Below, one piece after another: positions 23,125 to 33,706 of a stretch of 64,000 nt of DNA. Numbering within the stretch: position 1 is the stretch's first letter; every line of letters begins with the position of its first letter. Source of the DNA: Costus lasius (taxonomy: Eukaryota > Streptophyta > Magnoliopsida > Zingiberales > Costaceae); the NCBI GenBank assembly GCA_027563935.2, contig CM050453.2:81938665-82002664 (forward strand), given 5' to 3'. Both the position numbers and the translations under genes were made by a program. The notes under the pieces were generated by a model that was not told the origin of the DNA, did no database searches, and worked only from the letters and a program-made list of their open reading frames with translations.

Positions 23125-23310
23125 AAATTACGGGCGTAATGTTCTTTACGGCAGTGCCGTAATGGACACAAAATCTCGGGTCAAAAATATCCAAAAATAC
23201 GGTACCGTAAAAACCAATACGGTACTGCCGTAATAGACTAAAACTCTCGGATGAAATTAGATCAAGATTACGGCACCGTAAAGAAGATTACGGCAGTACC
23301 ATATTTTGCG
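23125..23310. repeat. Internal TTACGG palindrome array of element B
   Basis: Three units of the same palindrome pair as in the LTRs (for example TTACGGCAGTGCCGTAA at about 23146, TACGGTACCGTA at about 23200, TTACGGCACCGTAA at about 23270), linked by CTCGG phrases. It lies just downstream (minus sense) of the gag-like ORF, equivalent to the spacer array after integrase in F. Confidence 0.85.
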
Positions 23311-23573
23311 CAAAATTTTGTTTCTCCCTGCAAAAAGAAAAGAAAAATTAATTCTAAAAATAAACTAAAATAAAAGCAACTAAACTAAGCAAAAGTGCTT
23401 GGGTTGCCTCCCAAGAAGCGCTAATTTTAGGTCCATAGCTTGACCAAAACTCAAATCTCATGGTGAAGCAGGTGAATTAGTTCCAAAGTAAAGAGCAAAC
23501 AATTTTCTGCACTTCCTTTGTCCAAAAATTTTAGCCACTAATCCAAAAATCCAGAATTTTAAATAAATCACAA

Positions 23574-24677
23574 TCAAAGTGGCTTTCTTAAATATGCAGA
23601 AATTAAAATCAAAATTTCAATAATCTTCCTATGTTTGTTAGTGAGCAAAATCATAAGTCCTTTCTTCAAATTTTTATCTTCAATTGCAATAGGACTTCGA
23701 TCAAAATATTCAAGCATTGAATCATCAAAATAATTTTTATGTCTCAAACTTGGTTCCTCAATAAAACTCAAATTTTCAAATAGATTAGAAGAGTGAACAA
23801 TAGATATGGGCAAAACATTGTCATGGTGAGATTCATCAATCTTTGTAATTTTCAAATCATCTTCAAGTTTTTCATGCTCACAATCAAATAATTCATCAAT
23901 TTCAAAATTATCAACTAAATTAGAATAAGATTTTTCTAAATTAGTCCCCTCATATTCTTCATCAGAATTAACCATAAATAACATATTATCAAAAGAATCA
24001 ATATCATCAAAAGAGGGTTTTTCAATTTCAATTTCCTCAACCTTTTCCAATAATACATTATCAAAGGAATCAATTTCAGAATTATCATAATCAGAGTGAG
24101 ATGCATTAATGTCCACATAAGGCTCAATCTCAAAACAATCATAATCAGAGGGAGAATTTTCTAAATCAAGTTCTTTAGTTTCAAACTCAAATAAACATGC
24201 TTGCTGTGCTATCTGGATTTCCAAAATTTTAGAATTAGCAGTTAAAGATTCTACCTGAGAAGCAAGTTGACTTATTATTCCCTTAAGATCCTCAATTTCT
24301 TTATTTTGACTTGTCATAAATTGGTTTTGATTTGACATAAATTTTTCAAGCATAGTTTCTAACCTAGATTCTTCATTGTCCTCAAAGCATGGTTTAGAAT
24401 CATGATCAGAGCAATCATCATAAAAAGAAGTTTGATTTTCCCAACTAGGATAATAATAATCATCTTGATAACATGGTAAATTGGGATTTGCATGATTTCT
24501 AAATTGACATTCATAAGCATAATGATCATTACATTTACAGATATTGCATCTAATAGAAGGAATAGAGTGTAATTTCAATATGTCCGCAAGAGTGCATTGT
24601 GAATCATTTTCATGCTTACCTTGTGGCATGTATACCTTACTTCCTTGAGATGCCCATGGATTGTGATGAAAAGACAT
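23574..24677 (-). CDS. Gag-like protein of element B with CCHC zinc knuckle
   Basis: Intact frame of 367 codons from the ATG at 24677, which I prefer over an upstream in-frame ATG at 25067 because that start lies inside the LTR and reads through the primer site. Near residue 50 it has CX2CX4HX4C (CNICKCNDHYAYEC), then aromatic/acidic sequence, a predicted coiled coil (KEIEDLKGIISQLASQ region) and a long Asp/Glu/Ser-rich C-terminus with repeated DIDSFDN, EIDSFDN, EIDELFD type words. The knuckle plus coiled coil resembles the C-terminal half of Athila gag; a capsid core is not evident. Likely binds element RNA. It is intact while surrounding autonomous elements are broken. Confidence 0.68.
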   Translation of the reverse strand: MSFHHNPWASQGSKVYMPQGKHENDSQCTLADILKLHSIPSIRCNICKCNDHYAYECQFRNHANPNLPCYQDDYYYPSWENQTSFYDDCSDHDSKPCFEDNEESRLETMLEKFMSNQNQFMTSQNKEIEDLKGIISQLASQVESLTANSKILEIQIAQQACLFEFETKELDLENSPSDYDCFEIEPYVDINASHSDYDNSEIDSFDNVLLEKVEEIEIEKPSFDDIDSFDNMLFMVNSDEEYEGTNLEKSYSNLVDNFEIDELFDCEHEKLEDDLKITKIDESHHDNVLPISIVHSSNLFENLSFIEEPSLRHKNYFDDSMLEYFDRSPIAIEDKNLKKGLMILLTNKHRKIIEILILISAYLRKPL

Positions 24678-24928
24678 ATTTATCAAATCTATCAAGAACG
24701 GAAAGATAATCCAACACCAATCAATCAAAATTTTGTTTTTTTTCAAAATATAAGAAAAACAAAGAAAATATAAAACACAAGCAAATTCACAAATTTTAGA
24801 AGTCATAGTTCTGTCACAACTTGTGAAAACCCAAAACCTGCAAAAATAGAAAATAAAGTTAAATCTAAAACAAATAAAACTTAGTCTAGCAATACTAACA
24901 ACTATTTTGATATTAACAAAACTAAGGT

Positions 24929-24945
24929 CCCCGGCAACGGCGCCA
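24929..24945 (-). promoter_or_regulatory. Second primer-binding site copy in B
   Basis: Minus strand reads TGGCGCCGTTGCCGGGG, the same 17 bases as the LTR-proximal site at 24991-25007, 62 bp further inside. It is preceded (minus sense) by ACAACAATTTT, resembling an LTR end plus spacer, so the intervening piece may have come from another element's LTR-leader junction. Confidence 0.8.
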
Positions 24946-24990
24946 AAAATTGTTGTATCCCAAGTTGTTTGGCGTGTACCTAGGACTAAT

Positions 24991-25007
24991 CCCCGGCAAC
25001 GGCGCCA
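24991..25007 (-). promoter_or_regulatory. Primer-binding site of B, tRNA-Asp type
   Basis: Minus strand TGGCGCCGTTGCCGGGG matches the complement of the 3' end of plant tRNA-Asp, and lies six bases from the LTR end at 25014. This primer type is typical of Athila-like elements. Confidence 0.85.
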
Positions 25008-25013
25008 AAAACT

Positions 25014-26918
25014 TGTTGTGATCCGCAAGTGCACGGATACTTCGAAGTAAAAAAAATATCGAACCACAGAGACCTACGTGTTAAGTACCAAATAGATGTT
25101 TTCTCACTAGCTAAGCAAACCACATATGATGGAAGTAAACTATGTAGAAAAGTATGCTAAAAAGATAATCAGAGAGAGAACTAGGACTAGGGTTTCATCC
25201 ACCCTGATTTCAATGACTAGATATGAATAAAAGGTCGTCAATCAAATCTTGTTATGATAAAGACTTAATTTACTTCATAAAGGGATTTTCTCACTTTCGT
25301 GCAGACAATCGTGTAGGGATCAATCTTCGCTTTCGCGCAAGATTTATCCCAATGCTAAAGATAAGTAAATCATCAATCAAAGAATTCAAAGATCACTTTC
25401 GTGCATCCGAATTCTAAGTTGATTGTCTCGAGCGGAATCTCAAGGATCACTTTCGTGCATCCGAGACTCAACACAAGTTCTACCTAGGGTTCTCCAACGT
25501 TCTGATCCTCACTTTCGTGCAAGATCTCCATGTTTGACACACTAACTTAATCCTAGGTTCATAATTATCAACATGGCAATCACGTCACTAAAATAAAGAA
25601 ATAAGAACTTTAACCTAATCTCTTACGGTGAGTTCCTATTTATCAATTTTAGGGTTCCAATTCTCAAGTAAGTCACCTTTCGGTCCTTATTGCGAGAACT
25701 CTAAACATGATGACAAGAAGTAAACTAAGGAGAAATTTAGACCAATAATCACATAGATAAAATTATCATGGCAAAATTATCTTGACGGAATAAAGAGTTA
25801 TCTAATCATATAAAATCAAAGGGATTACACCCATGTCCCAAATATGTTTAAGCTTGCATGGAGAAAGAAATACAATCAACCATAGTTTCAAAGTATCAGA
25901 AATTGAAGAGAAGGAAGAAATAAACTTTATAACGCGGTTGTAATAGAAATTATAGCCGTAATCACGCGTATGAACAGTGCCGGCAGCGTTCTTTCCTTGA
26001 TTCCTCCTCCAATCGAACTCTTTTTGCTCTGAAACTTCTGGTGCGTACTCCTCTCCTCTAGGCGAAGCTTCTGTGTGAAAATCGCGGCCTGAGGTGGTCT
26101 CTACACCTCTCGGCGTGAGGCCAAACCCTAAGTGCCTCTCTGTCGATTGCTCTCTTGATACTTGATCAAAATTCTTCTTCCACTTCGTGTGTCTTCGCCT
26201 CTTAAAGAAGAGTTTGTAGCATCTTTCGGATCTCAATTTGGAGGTCTGGATCAAAAGTTATGGTCCGCGCAAGATTCGGACCCGTAAAAATCACGTATTT
26301 GAATGAAATTACGATACCGTAATGAATATTACGGCAGTGCGGTAATTTTGGCTCTGTGAAGTATTTGTCAAGATTATGGCCCGTAAAAATATTTACGGCC
26401 GTGCCGTATTTGCTTCTGTATGTTTCTGGACCAAAATAAGGCCCGTAAAGATCATTACGGCAGTGCCGTAATCTCTGAAATCTCTCGGGTGGAAAATCAT
26501 CTAGTATTACGGCACCGTAAAGATTGTTACGGCGGTGCCATAATCACCATGAAAACTCTGGTCAAAATCTTCCCAAATTACGGCACCTCTCAGGGATTAC
26601 GGCCGTACCGTAATTCTATGGTGGAATTACGGTACCGTAAAATCCATTACGGGGTGCCGTAATTTGCTATGAAGCTCTGATTCTCCTGAAATTTGACGTG
26701 TGACTTTGTTTTGATGTCTGGAATCCATTGTTGTGCTCGAATCCTTCAAAATCCAACAAAATATAGCACTTTTTACCTAAAATTCATGAAAAACAAGAAA
26801 TTATGTAGATTCTGTGATATTTAACAAATAATGCTTAAAAACAAACAAAAGTTCATAAATATGACACGAAAAGATATATAAAATGGCATGAAATTTACTA
26901 TAAATTTCGGTGTCATCA
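25014..26918 (-). mobile_element. 5' LTR of element B
   Basis: 1905 bp, TG...CA ends, closely similar to 18932-20826. It includes the CTTTCGTGCA series (25295-25530) and a palindrome array (26270-26670). The right edge (TGTCATCA at 26918) is followed by LTR remnant D. Confidence 0.9.
26270..26670. repeat. TTACGG palindrome array in B 5' LTR
   Basis: Counterpart of 20190-20580 but with better preserved palindromes, for example TTACGGCAGTGCCGTAA near 26455 and TACGGCCGTACCGTAA and TTACGGTACCGTAA near 26600-26640. Comparison with the 3' LTR shows loss or duplication of half-units between the two copies. Confidence 0.85.
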
Positions 26919-28405
26919 CAAACCTCCCCCGCGTAACTTCAGGCACAAGCGCGCCCTCTCGGGCTGCACAGGCATAGCGTCCTAAACAATCCAACGTACT
27001 GGCGCGCAAGAAGTTTGCCAGATGCGTCTACGACCCAGAAACTAACACAAGGAGAGTGCAGTTCATCAATTAGATTCTCCCTAGCCCCTGATTTACAAAC
27101 CCCACCTGAGGAATTAAAAGGTTCAAACGCTCCTTTTCGGACAACGTAGGCAAAGAGCTTAAACAGATTTGATAAACCCCCGATCAAATGCTTCGGACGC
27201 GAGGTCGGACTTGTGGTCTCCCCTACGCATCTAAGATCCTAACTACCTCTCGATGGAGTACAAACAATCAGCGAGTCTCCTCGTGATTCTCCGATTTACA
27301 AACCTCAATCAAAGCTAGAAGGCTCAAATGCATTCCTTCGAATAGCGTAGGCAAGGGGTGCACATGAGATCGAGCTGGATATTGGCACTTAGAGCTACAC
27401 TATAGAACTAATAAGTTATCAAGAGGCTACACCCACACCCTAATTTAAGGGTTTAGCCTATCATATTCAAGGCAACAACATAAACAACATGTGCATATGC
27501 GGAATTGTGTAGGAAATACAACACAAAGATAGGATCATACATTTGCTATGCAAATTTCATACAATAAACGCAAGAAGTAGGATGATACTTGTAAATCTTC
27601 CTTACAAACTTGATTTTGAGGTGATAACACAATAGGATCTTCAATGAGTTCTGGTGCGCACCCTCTATTCCTCCTGCAGCAAGCGTTCTTCCCTTTTTTT
27701 CTCTCCTCCCCCGTGCGAATCCCCCTCTTTTCCTTTTCTCAAGGCTCTTTTATCATCTTCCCCAAGTGGATGCTACTCCTTATCTTCCCCATGCCCTGCA
27801 AAAGCTGCCTCAGCTGCTACAATTTTCCAGCAAAAGAAATCTTCGCTGCTAGCGTCCATATCCTGCAAAGCTTCAGCTGCCCATCCCTCACGAAATGATG
27901 ATTTCGTAACCAAAATCTCCCCTAAAAGCTGCTCCATGCCCCCTTTGTCAACGGGGGAGAAAGGTCCTAGGTGCCCTTGAGCTTCCCTTATGGTTAGGTC
28001 AATGAGATTTGAGTGAAAATCGTGATTTTGTAACAGGCAGGTCGCAATCTCGGGTGAGAATTTGGTCGTGACCCGGTTGTGATTTGTCAGTTTTAGCTTC
28101 AGGTATAGCAACGATCACGGGCGTGATTCTGATCGGGACCCGGTCGTGATTTCCAACAAAGGCTTCAATGAATCCAAAAACTTATGGTTATGATCATCTT
28201 GAGTTAGGATGAGCTCCTCTACTACCAATGTGTCAGAATCTACCCTCCATGTGGTCAATTTGATCTAAAAATGTGAAAATACCGAAACAGATGTAGATTC
28301 CATAGATGTATCCAAATAAGGCAATTGTAAGACTTAAAGTCGTGAAATAAGCATGATTCCATAAGTAAATTGACATGTAAAACTCTATATAAATTTGTGT
28401 CAACA
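26919..28405 (-). mobile_element. LTR remnant D (minus-sense)
   Basis: The right end CTCTATATAAATTTGTGTC followed by AACA matches in layout the U3 starts of B and C on the minus strand. An internal GGCTACACCC ... TTTAGCCTATCAT block (27430-27465) matches a block in the C LTR (29775-29820). Two ~70-bp copies of GATTTACAAACC ... CGTAGGCAA occur about 200 bp apart (27089 and 27292). The left end is missing at the junction with B. Open frames at 27644-28111 overlap on both strands and have no motif. Confidence 0.6.
27985..28170. repeat. Palindromic units in LTR D
   Basis: Degenerate units around CGTGAT/ATCACG: AATCGTGATTTTG (28018), GGTCGTGACCCGGTTGTGAT (28065) and ATCACGGGCGTGATTCTGAT with GGTCGTGATTTCC (28115-28155). 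Placement within the LTR parallels the arrays of B, C and F. Confidence 0.6.
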
Positions 28406-28625
28406 CTGAACACGGGCGTGCTCCTGGTCACGGGCAAGCCGTACCCGGCTCTGTGGATTTCGGCCACACTGAACACGGGTGTGCTCCTGGCCACGGGCAA
28501 GCCATGCCCGGTCCTGTGGATTTCGGCTACACCGAACACGGGCGTGCTCCTAGTCACGGGCAAGCCATACCCGATTATGTGGACTTCGCCCACTCCGAAC
28601 ACGGCCGTCCTCACCATCACGGCTA
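28406..28625 (+). repeat. Tandem ~62-bp palindromic repeat of the A family
   Basis: Three and a half units starting near 28408, 28470, 28530 and 28595; each has GAACACGGGCGTGCTCCTGG then a CACGGGCAAGCC arm and a TGTGGATTTCGGC tail. In one plus frame this reads as ~21-residue repeats, which explains the open frame 28370-28891. The last unit passes into A LTR sequence. Related units end element A at 18290-18384. Confidence 0.82.
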
Positions 28626-29152
28626 GGCCGTGTTCACCCCGGGAGATGCGTTGTAGCCTCGACAACCCCACTTCGATGTGCACTGCCCTCCCTATCATAT
28701 TGCTCCACCCCATGACGACCCAAAGGAGCCCAACAAGGTGGAAATCCGGCGATCCCAAAGCCAGAGTAAGCCCTCGGACCGTTTCTTGGGCGTCATTAGC
28801 CCTCTTTCCATCCATACCGAAGTGGCGCAGCCTAAGGGCACTACGAGCCAATCCCCTGAAGATCCAACTCCAAGTGGGCCGCTTAATCTGATTAGCAACA
28901 TGGCCCAAGACCGAGCCGTGACTGTGGTGACCCAGCCCACAACATCGAAGTTCTGCTATTTTGTCGCCATGTGCTCGGAGCGCGTCTAAACCGCCCCCGT
29001 ACGAAGATGCAGGATCGTGCTACTAGCTTCGAAGAATATTAGGTACTAGTTTGTTAATTTTCGTCTTGTAGTTGCAGGTTGACCACTTTTGTGGCCTGCA
29101 AGAGTTGGTAGGTGGTTAAAGTAGAGTGTCTCTTGTGTATTTTGTTTGTTCC
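28626..29152 (+). mobile_element. A-family LTR, left piece (split by element C)
   Basis: Closely matches 12045-12575 of the A 5' LTR. It is interrupted at GTTCC (29148-29152) by element C and resumes at 39118. It is bounded on the left by the palindromic array and LTR D, so its original left end is not clear. Confidence 0.8.
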
Positions 29153-30396
29153 TGTTGCAATATCCGCAAGCGCACGGCTATATCGGTGTAGTAAGAATAT
29201 CGTTCCCACAAGGACGGAGAATCGTGTATTGACAATTCTATCGATCAAAAGCTAGACATTCAAGTTCGGGTGAATACTATGAACTAAGGGAAAGCAGTGC
29301 AATAACAAGCAGTAATCTAGGAAAATTCTAATGAGGTACGACGAAAGGCGATTGACAACGATTAAAGACATCGGAGATCATGGGTTCACCACTCAATTAA
29401 ATTAAAAGATGTATGATAAATGAGCTGACAATTACTGCTTCTGATCTAAGGAAAATTTCTAGAAAATAATCACCGCTTCTCAGCGTGTGATAATAACCCA
29501 CGTCTAGTATAGTCACCGCCTCTCGATGCGCAACTATAGCATATATGGATTCAACCAAACATGACCTTTTCCTCATGTAGGATCCTAGCTCTCGCTATAA
29601 ACCCTACATGATCGCTCCCAGGAATGTCTGTAATTGTGCGCTCTTCTCACATTACTCTAATGTCGTTCGAGTGATCAATTCAGAACAACATGCAAGTAAA
29701 TCTCCAAGGAATCGAATAGATACCAAAATATAATATCAGCGATACAACTATCATCAAAATCCAGAAATTTAACAGAGGGCTACACCCCGATCTCCGACTT
29801 AGAGTTTAAGCTATCATCATCATGGTTTTACACAAAGTATTTCAAGAAAACACCTCAGGAAGAAGAGGGGAAAAGGGTAGAATCGAATCCAAACTCCCAA
29901 GGAAGCCCTTCTCCTTCACCGTCGATCTGGATCGAAGCCTCTGAACTAGCTGGTCGCCTCTCCCAAATCGTCAACTTCCGGTCGCCAGTCGCCGCCCCAA
30001 AAAATGTCCGCCTCGTCTATCTTAGGTCTCCCCTTTCTTTTGTTCTCCTTTCTCCCCGTTTTGCCCTCCTTTTTTCCCCTTTTTGCCCTCCTCCGATCTT
30101 TTCTGGACATCATCGAAGTGAAGGGCAAAATCTGGAAAGTCAGCATCGAGCGACACAGAATGTTTCACGGGTGTGATTCTGGTCGCTAGGTAAGGCGTGG
30201 TTCCTGCTGTGAACTCTGATTCGGCTGGAAATGGTTCCATTCCTTGGTTTTTACCTGAAGTGAAGCAAGAACACAGAAAAATGTATATTCCGAAGATATT
30301 GCGGTAATATGAAGTGAAATCATGCATAAACGCGATGAAAGCGAAGATATAACAGTGAAATTACATATTAAAACCCTATATAAAAGTGACTTAACA
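29153..30396 (-). mobile_element. 3' LTR of element C
   Basis: 1244 bp with TGTTGCAATATCC and GACTTAACA at its plus-strand ends. Internal CACCGCTTCTCAGCGTG and CACCGCCTCTCGATGCGC (29471, 29515) are the C-family version of the mid-LTR motif series. A palindromic CACGGGTGTGATTCTGGTCG element is at 30166. Its last 257 bp match the 5' LTR fragment 38861-39117 with about 12 differences by hand count, nearly all transitions. Confidence 0.88.
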
Positions 30397-30408
30397 ACTA
30401 CCCCAGAC
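30397..30408 (-). promoter_or_regulatory. Polypurine tract of element C
   Basis: Minus strand GTCTGGGGTAGT immediately before the 3' LTR start (TGTTAAGTCAC). It is preceded by TTGAGGACAAGAAAGAG, the phrase also seen next to the B and G 3' LTRs. It is the expected plus-strand priming site. Confidence 0.65.
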
Positions 30409-31620
30409 TTAAACTCTTTCTTGTCCTCAAGCAATAAAGATAATAGAGCCAAGTGATAAGAATCAGGTACTCAGCTTGAGAACGAATTTACACGAAAACG
30501 CTAAGCTTAAGCATTTCCTATTTAAATTTCAAAATCCAAGCAATTAGTCCCTCCTCAAGAATCAAGTCAAAAGATCCCACAGTCGAAACAAGTTAAAGAT
30601 TCATATCATGTAAGATGCAAAGAACCCCAGCGTTGTAGAAGAGTTTAGTTTGCCTTGCCAGAATAACCATACTACAAGTTGGGAAAAGAGAGTACAATGC
30701 ATGAGATCCCCTCGTTGTTTGGTGGCCTATCTAAAACACATTTGCTTTCTACTACTTTTCGCTTTTGTGCCCCCCCCCTTTTTTTATATGGCCTTTAATC
30801 AGGTGATTTAAGCGACATACCTAAACTGTTGTTAACTTCCCTCTTTAGATGTTTCGGTGGGTTGAGAACACGTGTAGGTTTACATGACTCATGTCTATAT
30901 CTGTCTTATGGTCTATAGCTCAGCGGAGTCACGTTCCTTAAATCTTTTTCTACTATCATTCTCTTTTGTATCCCCCTTTTTCTCTCTCTTTTTTTTAACA
31001 AAATAAGTTTTGTAGTAAGGATGAAATAGCACAGGGAAAGAAGGGTATCTCAAACACTGAATATGTCATCTTCACAAGCAATAAAGCAAACTAAACAAGT
31101 CAACCAAAATCAAATACATCGTTGAAATTACTAAACATACCACAATCAATAAAACTTCAACTAAATTCCAACATGTTACCCTATGACTCGCATCCATTGG
31201 AATCTCCAAATGCAGAATTTTATAAATCTAAATAAAGTGTGCAAAAAGTCAAAGCATACCCAAGTAAATCATTCGCAAGAAGAGTAAAATTCCTCACGTC
31301 TTACCATTTTGACTTATCATCGTTATGATTGAAAACAAGCAAAAACAGCGTAAGATCAGGAATCTACATATTCATTACAGAGAATTCAACTGTACGGCAG
31401 TCATCACAAGTATTTCAAGAGTAAAATTCATCTTCAGATAAGTTCTAGAACATGGAAAAACAGTTGTCTAACTAAAGTAAAGCAGTTCAAAAGTAACAAT
31501 CCAAAAATATATTCAAAAGTATCCCTCCCTCGCAGCAGCATAAAGCATCGTCCTCGATGCCAAAATAGAAGAACAAGACGATGTACAAAAATTAAAGGGA
31601 GGTGAAGAGAACTCACAAAG
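30409..31620 (-). other. Untranslated region between third ORF and PPT of C
   Basis: No coding. Contains homopolymer runs (C run near 30768-30777, T runs near 30780 and 30990) and is AT-rich. A long 3' untranslated stretch of this kind is also seen in B and G between the last ORF and the PPT. Confidence 0.5.
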
Positions 31621-32894
31621 CTAATCGCGGGGGTCATCCCCCGCGTCGCTAAGGTCGTCGGAGGAGGCATCAGAAGGGTCGTCATGCTCGTCGTGGGGAG
31701 AGCGAAGGAGGTCATAGATACACTGCACATTGTCCATCAACATCTCAAGTTGGAGCCCCTGGGTTCGTTGGGTCCGTAGCAGTTGTTGGAGAAGCTCATG
31801 CGTGGAGGGTTCCTGAGACGTACAAGGGTTAGGGCCAGAGGTGAATGGTGCAGGGAGGCCCATGGATGAAGCAGGGTCGTCGGCATCTTCGTCCGTCAGC
31901 TTCCAATTGGCACGGCAGTGGATAGATGTGGGCGCCGGGTTTGGCAGCGGTATTGTCCGAGGGCTTCCTCTAAGAATGAGATGGTAAATGTCTCCGCGGC
32001 GGAGGACCATTTTCATCGCAATGCAAGCTTCCATGTCAATACGGCAGCTGCCGGCGGCTTCTGGAGTGCCGTATGGATTGTGCCCCAAATGTAGGGCAAG
32101 CGGGGTGAACAAGCCGCCAATAGTGATAGTCCCCTTTGTTGCCTTTCCCACGTGCTCCAAGTGCTTTGCCAAATGGTATCCGGAGTTGAGGGGAAACTGA
32201 TGGAGCATCGCCCACAAGAAAATCAGCTCAACACGCCGCAGCATGCAGTCGCTGTCTCCGCGTGCGTAAACGGTGTGGGATAGTATGCGATGGGTGTAGC
32301 GCAGACATGGATTGGAGATCGCGCTGGCGCGCGCATTTTTGGCAGAGAAAGTCCTCTCTGAGGAGATCGAATGCCAGAAGGCATCTTCCCAGCGCCCGCT
32401 TGGTTGGTGGGGCTCGACATCGGAGGGAAACCCATAGACAGAGTTAAACTCCGTAAGCGGGAGACGATACTCTCTGTTGTTTAATCGGAAGCAAATAAGA
32501 AATACCTCATTGTCCCGCCAAGAAAGAGTGGTGAAGAAGGAACTAAGGATCTCCAGAGTCGGGGTGATGTGAGTGGGAGACGCCATATTCAAGAATTTGT
32601 CCCAACCTAGGTTCTGGAAAAGCCACAAGATGTCGTCGAGGAGACCTAGTTGGACCAAGGTGGGTGCGTCCATGTAACGGGTGTTGACGATCCGTCGCCT
32701 AGTCAAAGCAGCATAGTGGGTCTCGTGCGTGGTGTCGCGGAAGCGAATGACGTTGCCCCCTGCCGTCAGGCATACAGCAGGGCTAGGCGGTGGTGATGGT
32801 GAGTCCCTGGGTCGGGAGGTGAAGATGGCGTCAAGGGCTGGCGTGGACGTTTGCTAGAGGGTGGCCAATTGGCGGCCACTTTGCGGGGTGCCAT
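31621..32894 (-). pseudogene. Third ORF of element C, resembling ATHILA ORF-1
   Basis: Lies between integrase and the 3' LTR, the place of the so-called env-like ORF. A 361-codon frame (31621-32706) is open; an MAP-type start at 32894 leads into it through a Pro/Arg-rich N-terminus with a frameshift near 32770-32800. Conserved blocks are F-R-D, VNTRYMDAPTLVQLGLL, DDILWLFQNLGW, LEILSSF, a GD-D-CMLRRVE segment and GGLFTPLALHLG; the C-terminus is Asp/Ser-rich. I see no signal peptide or membrane helix, so an envelope role is not supported by the sequence. The family's function is unknown to me. Confidence 0.72.
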
Positions 32895-33059
32895 GGCGGC
32901 TGATTTGCGGTGAGAAGGTGCACAGTGGAGAAGGCGGCGGTGGAAGGGGGCGAAAAAGAAGACCTAGGGTTGCTGGGTGTGAAAGGTTGCGGGAGACTGG
33001 AGTGAGGGCGCGGGCGGAAATAGGGTTTAAGCCGAGGCATTTTTGAAGTTAAGTGAGGG

Positions 33060-33285
33060 CCCCGCCAGATGTCACGGGCGTGGCTTTGATCGCTGGGTCC
33101 CTCGTGAAACAGAGTATGGGAAAAACTGGACTTGCGCCTGCGATGCCTACAGAGAGTTCCACTGGCGTGGCTTTGATCGCTGGGTCCCTCATGAAACAGA
33201 CTGTGGGAAAAACTCGACTTGCGCCTGCGATGCCTACAGAGAGTTCCACGGGTGTGGTTTTGATCGCTGGATCCCCTATGGAAGT
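33060..33285. repeat. 87-bp tandem repeat between third ORF and integrase of C
   Basis: Two full units and a partial third start at GCGTGGCTTTGATCGCTGGG (33078), 33165 and 33252, period 87 bp. Each has a CACGGGCGTG-type palindromic head. The head resembles the CACGGGTGTGATTCTGGTCG element in the C LTR. The period is a multiple of 3, which keeps frames open on both strands (33043-33303 plus, 32831-33457 minus); I read these as artefacts. Confidence 0.85.
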
Positions 33286-33706
33286 TTTTGTGGAAAAACT
33301 TGATCAATCCCCAAAAACACCCAGATACTTCCTGGACAATGATAAACACATACTTTAGCTCCACAAAGTGATCAAAAAAAATGAAATAGGAATGAATACC
33401 ACCACAATACCATCTTAATGCCAACAAATGAAAACAAACAAGGATACCATTGAACAATCGAACGTAAGGATCAACAAAGTAAGCCCAATACTAAGTGAAC
33501 TACCTAAAGAAAGCAAAATAGGCAAGTAATCAACAAATCCAAAAGGAGGAAAGGTAAGTAGGCGACCTATGAATCAAAATACTGTCGCAATGAACAAGTG
33601 AAAATACCATTAAGCAAACTACTAAAAGAAATAGCAAGGAAAGCAAAGAGCTTGGGTTGCCTCCCAAGAAGCGTCATTTTAAGGTCTTTGGCTTGACCAC
33701 GGTGTA

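Larger units (their letters stand above)
18932..26918 (-). mobile_element. Element B: ~8-kb LTR element lacking pol (probably non-autonomous)
   Basis: Two LTRs in the same orientation (25014-26918 as 5', 18932-20826 as 3') bracket 4.2 kb of internal sequence. LTR termini, the tRNA-Asp type primer site and the palindromic TTACGG arrays match those of F and G. The only substantial ORF is a gag-like protein with zinc knuckle (23574-24677). I find no protease, RT, RNase H or integrase motif on either strand between the LTRs. An F-like element could supply these in trans. No target duplication can be scored because the left flank is leader sequence of another copy. Confidence 0.85.

Noticed and set aside
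24678..25067. Upstream extension of the B gag-like frame to an ATG at 25067
   Set aside because: It starts inside the LTR and reads through both primer sites; the downstream ATG at 24677 is a more plausible start.
27644..28111. Frames of 84-112 codons on both strands in LTR D
   Set aside because: Mutually overlapping, within LTR sequence, no conserved motif.
28370..28891. 173-codon plus frame with four ~21-residue repeats
   Set aside because: The repeats are the translation of the 62-bp palindromic DNA array at an LTR border, and the reverse strand is equally open. No evidence for a protein.
32831..33457. 208-codon minus frame with His/Arg-rich repeats in C
   Set aside because: Openness follows from the 87-bp repeat whose length is a multiple of three; it crosses the true third-ORF start and has no family motif.
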